Source: Dimargaris cristalligena (taxonomy: Eukaryota; Kickxellomycota; Dimargaritomycetes; Dimargaritales; Dimargaritaceae). From it: a DNA stretch of 15,995 bases. Under the pieces are notes generated by a model. The model was not told the origin of the DNA, did not search any database, and saw nothing but the letters and a program-made list of their open reading frames with translations. The translations under genes were made by a program, and so were the position numbers. The stretch spans positions 14,962 to 30,956 of the forward strand of contig JANBQC010000048.1 in NCBI GenBank assembly GCA_027576995.1, written 5' to 3'. The number at the start of each line of letters is the position of its first letter. Positions within the stretch are counted from its first letter, which is position 1. Shown here piece after piece: positions 9,122 through 15,995 of this stretch.

Positions 9122-11281
9122 TTACGAAGCATAGCTCTGGGGGGTTAGGGAAACTTTCAGGGTGAATTTGGATTTCTTCAGCATAGCGTCAAAGGTAGTC
9201 TCGTCGAGCAACTGCATCCGAATATTATCCCGAATTCTATCATCGTCCATGGCGGAAAATTGGACCAGTTGTTTGTGGGGCGACTGGGTGGTGGAGGAAA
9301 ACGACGCAGACGAAGTGGGGCGACTCCGCGTGTGGGAGCGCCTAGATGCCGAACCACCAATATCCCGGTGGGCCGGTTGGGAGGGCGAAGCGACGTAGGT
9401 CATGGTAGAAATAGAAGACGACAGCGACGGCCGGCTATGTACGCTAAGGGTCGGTGATTGCATAGAGGACGGGGGGATGGTGGCCGACGGGGAAGTATTT
9501 TGATGGGACGTGGAGTTGGACAGAGTCCGGGTGGAATCAGCGGGCTCCTGGATGCCGCACACCACCTGGGGGTTCGGCGGTAACACAGCGGCCATCCGTG
9601 AGGGATATCCCCCTCCCTGAAACGGGGGCACCAGAGGAGCGGACTGCGGACCGGGGGCTACCGTGGATGACAGGGGGTAGTCTAGATCGGTGGGATGAGG
9701 CGGCAGATTAAGAGGCGGTGGTACCGGGCGGGATTGGGCCCGCCGACGGGAAGTCGCCGTGGTGAAAGACTGGGGCCCGGGAGTACGTAGCTGGGTCGGC
9801 GGTGGGGAAGTCGCTGGAGTTAAAGGAGTGGTGACTGGTCCGAGAACGGGAGTATGATTGGCCAAAGTAGAGACAGAGGTAGTGGGCTCGGAGGGTGGGA
9901 GGAGCCGTGAGCGGCCGGTCAAATTAGGTGGAGGGCCACCTCCCCTGGAGCCCGCGGTGGGCGGTGTAGAAGAGTAGGAGGGGGATTTAGTATGTCTTCC
10001 CACCATCAAGGCGGATGAAGATTTACCGAGAAGATTGGCGGGCGGGGTGTGGAGACTGGATGAGGACATGTTCAGGTGGCTGGACCGGTAGGATTCGGTG
10101 GAGGAGCGCGGGGAACGGGGCAGGCGCATAGGACTCTTGGGCAGGACATTAATGTGGGACCGGGCCACATTCATCATGCTCCACAGGGCGGAGAGGGGAA
10201 TGTCGTCGCCCTCTTTGAAGCCGGCGGGCAGCGGGGCAGCGGGATGGGGCGGGTTAAGGGAGCTACTGGACCGAGTGATATCATCCGGGGTGGAGTTGGG
10301 ACTAGGCGACGGGCTCGAAAGAGCGGAGGCGAAGGGGTTAGTGACCGATGTGGGTCGACGTTGGACGGGGATGGAGGGGGGTTTGCAGTCGGTATCAATG
10401 GCCAGCGGGGCCACGGGACCCTTGCTGGGGGAGACCAATTCCTTCACGGACCCGACCCGGCGCAGCACGGACATGATACGACGGGGTTCGCCGGGAGTAG
10501 TCGAAGGCAGGGTGAGAATATGGTCGGGGAACATGGAGCCCCTCGGAGACGGGGCGGTGTCGGGCAAAGCTTCGGTCAGGTCAATATTACGGGTGGCGCG
10601 GGGGGCGGCGGCAATGGGTTTGCGGAGGAGGGGCTGATTGGAGTGGAGCACGGGGGCCGGCAGACTGCTTAAGGGGACCCGCTTCCGCAGGGTGATGACG
10701 GACGGGTCAGCCGGCTCGGGAGTGCGTAAAAGACCGGCACTGGGGGGCGGCAACCGGGGGGAAATGGGGGGAGTGGCCATGGAGGGCTGGGTGCTGCTGC
10801 GGGTGCGGGTCAGGGCGGGTGGAGGGGCCACACAGTCGCGCGGGTGAGGGGGGATGGGAAACTCGCGGGGGGAGTCGGTGGCTTCGCTGGGCGGCGGGGT
10901 AGGGACGGGCTGGGCCACAATGGCCGATGGAGTCGGGGGGGTGGAGACCCGGGGTTCCTCCTCTTGGATGTCGGGGTGGGCGGCGAAATAGTCGGCACTG
11001 CTGATACCCTTGTAGGTGAAGGTCTTGGGCGGCTTGTTGCGATGGAACAGCTGACGCACCTTGCTGGGACGCGACGAGTTGGTGGTGGGCGGCGGGGGCC
11101 GGGAGGCCGGGTTGGCGAAAACCCCCCATTTGGACTTTGCGGGTGGAGCAGGGCTGTTGGGGGAACCGGTCAGGCTGAAGGTGGATTTTTCGCTGGGCGA
11201 CAGGTCATTGGCGTAATAGGTGCCCAATGACTGGGTCGACGAATACGACGCTTGATGCGGTTGGCTTTGGTAGAGGGGCAT
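9122..11281 (-). CDS. Pro/Ser/Thr-rich, mostly disordered fungal protein with NPF motif, 719 residues
   Basis: A single uninterrupted frame starts at ATG 11279-11281, with an in-frame stop upstream and no earlier Met. I do not recognise the family. Nearly all of it is low-complexity Pro/Ser/Thr with many SP and TP dipeptides (potential CDK/MAPK sites) and PPPP or PxxP stretches (potential SH3 ligands). Islands that look ordered or conserved are a basic segment RQLFHRNKPPKTFTYKG (76-92) followed by SADYFAAHPDIQEEE, a possible helix RRIMSVLRRVGSVKELV (267-283), DDIPLSALWSMMNVARSH (359-376) and the C-terminal tail from about 670, with MDDDRIRDNIRMQLLDE (678-694) and KSKFTLKVSLTP (703-714). TNPF at 314-317 contains an NPF motif, the ligand of EH domains in endocytic scaffolds. 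No TM segment or signal peptide is seen, so it is probably cytosolic, perhaps a cortical or signalling scaffold (inference). The coding strand is C-rich, so the plus strand carries long shadow ORFs. Confidence 0.85.
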   Translation of the reverse strand: MPLYQSQPHQASYSSTQSLGTYYANDLSPSEKSTFSLTGSPNSPAPPAKSKWGVFANPASRPPPPTTNSSRPSKVRQLFHRNKPPKTFTYKGISSADYFAAHPDIQEEEPRVSTPPTPSAIVAQPVPTPPPSEATDSPREFPIPPHPRDCVAPPPALTRTRSSTQPSMATPPISPRLPPPSAGLLRTPEPADPSVITLRKRVPLSSLPAPVLHSNQPLLRKPIAAAPRATRNIDLTEALPDTAPSPRGSMFPDHILTLPSTTPGEPRRIMSVLRRVGSVKELVSPSKGPVAPLAIDTDCKPPSIPVQRRPTSVTNPFASALSSPSPSPNSTPDDITRSSSSLNPPHPAAPLPAGFKEGDDIPLSALWSMMNVARSHINVLPKSPMRLPRSPRSSTESYRSSHLNMSSSSLHTPPANLLGKSSSALMVGRHTKSPSYSSTPPTAGSRGGGPPPNLTGRSRLLPPSEPTTSVSTLANHTPVLGPVTTPLTPATSPPPTQLRTPGPQSFTTATSRRRAQSRPVPPPLNLPPHPTDLDYPLSSTVAPGPQSAPLVPPFQGGGYPSRMAAVLPPNPQVVCGIQEPADSTRTLSNSTSHQNTSPSATIPPSSMQSPTLSVHSRPSLSSSISTMTYVASPSQPAHRDIGGSASRRSHTRSRPTSSASFSSTTQSPHKQLVQFSAMDDDRIRDNIRMQLLDETTFDAMLKKSKFTLKVSLTPQSYAS

Positions 11282-12230
11282 GTCTACTGTATGTATATAC
11301 TTAATTACTGGCGTAACTAGTTATGGTTGGCGAGGGTTAGAGGGTTATTAATGGGGGGCACCGGTCGGGCGGATACGGGAATATGGTTGTGGGCATCAGT
11401 GGGCCAGACCCTGCAATAATTAAGGATTTAAGCTCAATTTTCTCTTTTTCTTGAAGAAAACAAAGCCAAGGAAGCGAAATATAAATGTATTGAAAAATAA
11501 GTTACTAAGTAGGCTAATAAACCGTGAAGAGGGGGCAGTGGTATGATAGCGTAACAATAATCCAGAGAACAACCGCCCAAGGGACAAATAAAGTACAGTC
11601 AGCCGTGGGTTACTGAAAAAAAAGGGAAATGAAAAAAATGGCGCTGGTAAAGGCTTCAAGGTAACTCAGGCTGCAGCTATATTTGCCCAGGTCGGCAGGT
11701 AAATATCATTAATATCAATACGGCGGGGGCAGGTCGTTGAGCGGAGAAAATAACGACGAGCCCAGCTGGCACCGCAGACGCAAACACGAATAAATACGCA
11801 AAGGCAACAAGTCAGAGTTGGGTCGGAGGAAGGCGCCTCCCTAGGAAGGTCCAAGCTGGCGGCGGCTGAGTTCCGGGCGAAACCGGTGGGGCGGAGGGAC
11901 AAAACGAAGCGGAGTGACGGTTCAGAAAGGACAATACGAAGAACGAAAAAAACAACGTCGAAGGTGGGACACAAAGGCGAGGATAGAGTAGGCAATGGGA
12001 GTAGAAAGGAGTGAATGAAGTGTATGGACAGAGTAGCCTCGGAGTCCACAAGGGGCTGGGGCTAGTGCGGGGTAGTGGAGTGGAGTAGGGGAGATGATGG
12101 GCGACGAGCCCGTACCAACGAAGCGAAAGCGGATTCGAAGAGGGACGACCGGAAGAAGGTGACGAATACGGCTTGGGGGGCGGTTCGCGATATTACCGGC
12201 CAGTAGTATATAAGACTATATGGCCTCACC
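11282..12230 (-). promoter_or_regulatory. Pyrimidine-rich leader/promoter region of the 719-residue protein gene
   Basis: The minus strand upstream of the start codon is markedly T- and C-rich for about 900 bp (strongest at 11420-11660 and 11820-12180), a common feature of fungal promoters and leaders. Acceptor-like sequences occur at about 11411 (ATTATTGCAG, minus strand) and immediately before the ATG (ACATACAG), so a 5' UTR intron or an unseen upstream coding exon is possible. A TATA-like TATATAAG (plus strand, 12207-12214) sits at the upstream edge and reads nearly as well on either strand. No secure core promoter can be named. Confidence 0.4.
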
Positions 12231-12800
12231 GGGGAGTCAGTAGGACCAGTAATAAAACAGGAATAGTAATAGTAATAAAGAGCAATAGGAATAATAGGAA
12301 CAATAAGAATATTAAGTGCAAAGGAAATAATATAAATCAAACTAGCATCAGGAACCGGCGCAACTAAAGATAAGGAAAAGAGAGTAGTTCGGAACGACGC
12401 CAGCGACGGAGGTTATATCAGCTCCACCTATGGCAAAAAGAAGCGTATTTTGTCCAATGGCTTCCAAAGCAGCTAGCTCTATTAATATTATATCAGGCCG
12501 ACTAAGTATATATTATGAGGAAATAATAGGCGCATCGTCGACACTGCAAAAAAGCGAATCCGGTGGGGCGTGGTGAATCGCAGCAGAGTGCACTCGGCGT
12601 TGGCTGTGGGTGCTCCCAGATTTTGGCACTGTGCGGCAGAGCGTTACGTGGATTCATTTCCCCCTTCACTCCTGTATATTAGGCTACCTCTGGTCTTTAT
12701 AACCTTGAAATACCCTCTCGCTCACACTGGTGTAGTAAATAAACGCCTGTCACCGCTTAATTCAGCCCCCTCTGCTCCATTCATATGTATTATATCTTCC

Positions 12801-12843
12801 TCACACACACGCACACACACTCACACTCTCTCTTTCTCTCTCC
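12801..12843. repeat. Compound (CA)n-(CT)n microsatellite
   Basis: Alternating CA dinucleotides with single interruptions pass into CT dinucleotides (from about 12827). The tract is in the pyrimidine-rich plus-strand stretch. It opens a His/Thr/Ser-rich frame that is clearly repeat-derived and not a gene. Confidence 0.85.
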
Positions 12844-13017
12844 TTTAACCAAAGACAAGACCAATAGGCTTCTGCTCCCGTTATCCAATAATAGCTCCAG
12901 CCGGTGCTTCTCTGCTTGCTCATCATTCTACACCACCCCTGGCCCACCCACCTATCCTATATCCCGTTTAAAGCCTCGTTTAGCGCAGGGTTCATGTGCA
13001 CTGTTGTTGCCAGCAAT

Positions 13018-13035
13018 CCTCCTCCTCCTCCTCCT
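13018..13035. repeat. (CCT)6 microsatellite
   Basis: Six perfect CCT units. In one plus-strand frame they encode a Leu run that mimics a membrane segment; the surrounding frame has no other sign of coding. Confidence 0.9.
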
Positions 13036-13234
13036 TGCTCCCCCCGGGAGAGCGGGGACAAACGAACATCCCGACCTCATTAAACCCAATATAAAACATC
13101 GTCCGATGGATCATAGGGAACCTGCGCCAGTCGGTTCTTCTGAGGTTAAACTATATTAGATGGACGGATTGGTGAGTTCTAGATCCTCCGGGAGAGGGGC
13201 GTCTATTCGCGACCCCAGCAATCCCTTGACCTGA

Positions 13235-13252
13235 ATCATCATCATCATCATC
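13235..13252. repeat. (ATC)6 microsatellite
   Basis: Six perfect ATC units, just outside the end of the minus-strand open frames at 13261-13486. Confidence 0.9.
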
Positions 13253-13754
13253 CCTTTAAGCTAGTCCAGTAGCCCCATCGCGGGTGGGTGTGGTACACTG
13301 CCCAACTCCGACGGCCCCGGTGCAACCTCCTCCCCCCCTACTGTCAAACGGACACGCCCGTCCTTCGTTTCCCACTGCAGGGGTAGTCGTCGGGCGGCCA
13401 TTGAAACCCCGCCATAGGCCATTTTCAGCCCCCTGGCACATGGTGCTGGCCCTATAATGCGAACCAACCCCAAATCCTGCTATGGCCTGGAAAAGAGATA
13501 CAGGCCATTCCCTAATAATACCCTGGACTGTGTGACATATATCCCTTCGCTAGACAACGAGGGTATTCTCCACCCAAAGTTGGCAATGATCGTCGCCCCT
13601 AATTCACTGGCCAATGTACCAAGAGCCCACGATCCACCAACTCCCACACTGTAATGCCCTCCGCATGACACCTGCCTTGGCCAAATGGGGGGATTCCCCC
13701 CTCTCTCTCCCTCTCCTTTATTTCTATATCCTAATAAGCCCACTCCCGGCTACC

Positions 13755-13789
13755 TCCCTGATCCCTGATCCCAAATCCCAAATCCCAAT
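13755..13789 (-). repeat. Five-unit heptanucleotide array, canonical G-quadruplex motif
   Basis: On the plus strand the units are TCCCTGA twice, TCCCAAA twice and TCCCAAT once, in perfect 7-bp register. On the minus strand this gives five GGG tracts separated by constant 4-nt loops, which satisfies the G3-N1-7 quadruplex rule with one spare tract. The TTTGGGA units resemble plant-type telomere heptads (TTTAGGG) but differ in base order, so it is not called telomeric. Confidence 0.8.
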
Positions 13790-14333
13790 AATCACCATAT
13801 ACCGTATGCCACTGACCCCAGAGCCTGGGATATCCTCGCCTCAGCTCCCCCCTTTGGCACTCCTATTCCGTCTTAAAAATACATCTCGCATGTCTATCAT
13901 GCCTGTTTATTTCTGAAACCCTCGCAAAATAACTCCCTCTAACAAACACCGCCCTAGTGAAAAAATGCATACCATATAAAAATGCCTAGATGACATTGCT
14001 TTATTTAAAAATTCCAATCATTCATTAGATTACGATGCAGTTGAAGGCAATGGTCACCCCGAATAAACCAGGCAAACTTTTCCTAATAATAATTTGCATG
14101 TAAACTTTCAGGGAACCCATCCTCCTCGGCATCAGTGGCTGGCCCTGTTACATTGCAAATCAATGGTTCCCAGTTCACCTTCCCACATTGCCGGTATCTC
14201 TGGGATAGCCAGTGGCGCTACCCTTCCAAATAATCTGAAAGCGTGGTAGTGGGTGGCACTCGCCTTGACCTGTTTTATAAAAGTCTTTCGGGTAAGAAAT
14301 AGAATTCCCAGGTGACCCTAAACAACGTCCCCG

Positions 14334-14353
14334 AAAAATAAAATAAAATAAAA
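14334..14353 (-). terminator. U-rich pentamer tract in the 3' flank of the CstF-64 gene
   Basis: The plus strand has AAAAAT followed by AAAAT, AAAAT and AAAA, so the minus-strand transcript carries consecutive UUUUA units starting about 30 nt after the stop codon. It is followed by UUCGGGGACGUUGUUU. CstF-64/Rna15 binds U- and GU-rich RNA near cleavage sites, so this is a reasonable 3'-end element of its own mRNA. No AAUAAA was found nearby; the exact cleavage site is unknown. Confidence 0.4.
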
Positions 14354-14383
14354 CAAATGCAGGAAATCCACAATGGTGCGGGT

Positions 14384-15831
14384 TTACACGGTTGGGACTT
14401 GGCCCTGGACCGCTGCTAGTTGGGCCCGAATCTGCATGATCTTTTGGCGCTCGGATTCGGGCAGTCGGTCAATCTCGTGTTGGGGCAACGCGATTAACTG
14501 GGCCAGCATCATTTGCTGCTGTTGCTGCAGGGCTACAGGATCCGGTACCTGTCCGACTGGTGGGGGTGCCGTGGCGGCTGGCTGTGGTGGCTGCGCTGTT
14601 TGCATTAGCTGAGACTGCATTATATTCTATTGGGCAATAACAAATAGGCAAGCATACGATACCGGTGTTGTGCAAGGGATACATGGGGGGTTGGTGTTAG
14701 ATAAACGGCCATACAGAAAAGTGAGCCCCGTAATACTCCTCCTGATAGTAATATATCGCACCGGAGGCAATTCGTGGGTCTGAGCTACGTCCCTGTCCCC
14801 CAAAACGAGAGCACCGTTCCCACCTAAAAAAATATTAATCAAACACCAGCCCATGGTAACCTCGAACACTCACCTGGACTGCCGCCGCATCGATAAGATT
14901 GAGCATAAGCATCGCCTGGAAAACGGCATAGGTCAATTGGGGATTGCTGTTGAGCAATGCTGTGGCATGTCCCGGTTGGTGGGTGGACAAATACTGCCAA
15001 ATGGAAAAATAAATAAATAAGGTGATACATAAATAAATACCGACACACACTCTCCCTAAATTAGTCTACAAAGTACTCAGTATTGCCAGTATACGGAATT
15101 GGGGGTAAAACATGGTTTAACCAAACCGCTAGGATAGTAATAAGAGATGTCATCAGCACTCTGTACAGGTGACTCGGCGACCTACCTGAACATGACTCAA
15201 TAGTTCGTATAATTGATCCTGGGACATCGAGGCCAGGGTTTTGGAAATGGCATCGGTCGATGAGATATTCGGGTCCGTCGCGACTAGATTTCGGTAGGAA
15301 AGAATGGGGTTCGCAACTAGGGGTGGATCTTGCCCTTGTCCCGGGTTATAGTCATCGTGGGTCTACCAAGAGAACATATATCCATACAAAAGTGCGGCAA
15401 ATGGGCATAATAGCTGTCCCTTATTTGACTTAGTATGATCACCATGTAAATATTGCAAATGTGCCGAAATACTGCTGCCCAATCTCCGATGGAACAATAA
15501 AACAATAGTAAAGCATCAAACAAAAAAAAAGCGGCACATAGTTTACTAATACCTACCTGGGAATCACCGCCAGAATGAGTATCCGCGCCGTACCGATGCT
15601 GTACCGCAGGGTCTACAAAATCGACTCTTAGTTTCCGGTTCCCTAATTCATAGTCCCCCAGGTTTCGCACGGCACTGCTAGCCGTATCTACGTCGTAGAA
15701 CTCGCAAAACCCGAAACCCTTGGGCTTGCTCGTTTCTCGATCGAAGATTAGGTTGAACGACCGCACCGGCCCCGCTGCTTTAAACAGGTCAATGAGTTGC
15801 TCCTCGGTGTATTCAAAGGGAATATTACCCA
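14384..15831 (-). CDS. RNA15: CstF-64/Rna15-type mRNA 3'-end processing factor (first exon missing)
   Basis: This nuclear protein binds U/GU-rich RNA near the poly(A) site and works in the cleavage factor with CstF-77/Rna14 and Pcf11. Visible coding exons are 15557-15831, 15186-15362, 14874-14993 and 14384-14614; they join in frame to 267 residues. The first exon carries most of an RRM: VGNIPF (RNP2, cut by the upstream intron), RNP1 KGFGFCEF and KLRVDF. Exons two and three carry the CstF-77-binding hinge: STDAISKTLASMSQDQLYEL and NPQLTYAVFQAMLMLNLID. The last exon has a short Pro/Gln linker and the C-terminal helical domain (MMLAQLIALPQHEIDRLPES) that contacts Pcf11. The linker is very short, as in yeast Rna15 (about 300 residues), without vertebrate-style pentapeptide repeats. 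The coding start is missing: an in-frame TGA lies just upstream of the acceptor at 15832-15834, so an earlier exon must supply the start of RRM strand 1. All other RRM, hinge and C-terminal parts look intact. Confidence 0.95.
14615..14873 (-). other. RNA15: Last intron of the CstF-64/Rna15 gene (259 nt)
   Basis: The donor is CAG|GTGAGT after the hinge and the acceptor TAATGCAG|TCTCAG. A second acceptor (TCTCAG|CTA) six nt later keeps the same frame and would remove Ser-Gln, so the exact residue at the junction is uncertain. The intron contains stops and a T-rich run ending in AG (about 14826) that could be a cryptic acceptor. Confidence 0.85.
14994..15185 (-). other. RNA15: Intron inside the hinge of the CstF-64/Rna15 gene (192 nt)
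   Basis: The donor is CAG|GTAGGT and the acceptor TTGGCAG|TATTTG. A GACTAAT branch-like sequence (around 15059-15065) and a T-rich stretch with TTTAT repeats precede the acceptor. Its length is a multiple of three, but an in-frame TGA occurs in codon 11. Confidence 0.88.
15363..15556 (-). other. RNA15: Intron between RRM and hinge of the CstF-64/Rna15 gene (194 nt)
   Basis: The donor is CAG|GTAGGT and the acceptor TTGGTAG|ACCCAC. Joining gives continuous protein from the RRM tail to the hinge. The intron has no stop in the frame entering from the RRM exon; translation of an unspliced transcript would continue through it and end at 15317 in the next exon, out of frame. Confidence 0.88.
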
Positions 15832-15995
15832 CTGCTCACCGGAAAAGACGTTCAAGGGTAGTTGAGAGAAGGGCAACCGTGTAAAAATATGAGATTATAG
15901 TGAGGGTTAACGACAGTGAAAATGCATACAGCGCGATTTAGCTTAACCAACATGTTCCACCATGGGGATAAGGCTGAGGGAGTAACATGGGCGTC

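Larger units (their letters stand above)
12231..14333. other. Intergenic region with simple repeats, no secure gene
   Basis: About 2.1 kb separates the leader of the Pro/Ser-rich gene from the 3' end of the CstF-64 gene. It contains an A-rich irregular AAT/ATA stretch (12240-12350), then a pyrimidine-rich plus strand from about 12650 to 13920 with several microsatellites and a G4-type heptad array. Minus-strand frames at 13261-13486 are open behind an acceptor-like CTCTTTTCCAG, but two overlapping frames are open and neither is recognised. TATAAAAG on the plus strand at 14276-14283 has no clear gene downstream of it and is probably incidental. Confidence 0.5.

Noticed and set aside
10076..10672. 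Gly-rich plus-strand ORFs of 198 and 179 codons
   Set aside because: They are mirror frames of the C-rich coding strand of the 719-residue protein; Gly/Arg-rich content follows from the complement of Pro/Ser codons, and no independent start context or domain is seen.
12062..12340. 92-codon minus-strand ORF with Tyr and Ile runs
   Set aside because: The hydrophobic content comes from the AAT/ATA-rich plus strand; no motif is seen.
12785..13159. 124-codon plus-strand ORF with apparent signal or membrane segment
   Set aside because: The His/Thr/Ser start derives from the CA/CT microsatellite and the Leu run from the CCT repeat.
14276..14283. TATAAAAG on the plus strand
   Set aside because: It lies in the 3' flank of the minus-strand CstF-64 gene and would transcribe only antisense into it; no start or ORF supports a promoter.

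Overview
The window looks like nuclear DNA of a fungus, probably an early-diverging (zygomycete-grade) lineage, although the lineage is inferred and could not be tested here. The basis is a fungal-type Dal5-family transporter, a fungal-length CstF-64/Rna15 with four introns (three fully visible), GT-AG introns of about 190-260 nt, and intergenic DNA rich in simple repeats with strand-biased pyrimidine tracts. No bacterial gene organisation, tRNA, rRNA or CRISPR was seen.

Layout. (1) 99-1817, minus: a complete two-exon gene for a 501-residue 12-TM anion/vitamin-type MFS permease (allantoate/nicotinate/pantothenate family), with a TATA-like box about 280 bp upstream. (2) 1818-7578: about 5.7 kb with no gene I can defend; it holds a possible MFS-like relic (2780-2878) and a hydrophobic 100-codon ORF (3223-3525). 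(3) 7579-8010, plus: a small candidate gene for a secreted prepropeptide. It has a TATA box, a pyrimidine-rich leader, a uORF that overlaps the start by four bases, a 22-residue signal peptide, a Lys-Arg processing site and a 23-residue tail; hairpins follow it. (4) 8231-9121: purine-rich DNA without a clear gene. (5) 9122-11281, minus: an intronless 719-residue Pro/Ser/Thr-rich, mostly disordered protein with an NPF motif and a well-formed charged C-terminal tail. (6) 11282-14333: the pyrimidine-rich leader of that gene, then simple repeats and a five-unit heptanucleotide array that is a canonical G-quadruplex motif on the minus strand. (7) 14384-15831, minus: the RNA-binding 3'-end-processing factor CstF-64/Rna15, whose first exon is outside the window or not securely placed.

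The three solid genes share a strand but are widely spaced with separate leaders, so they are independent transcription units. Only the CstF-64 product has a well-defined biochemical role. Its own 3' flank carries a U-rich pentamer tract about 30 nt after the stop and a G4 array about 600 nt further on, which could matter for its own 3'-end formation (inference). The most novel candidate is the small prepropeptide gene at 7579-8010.
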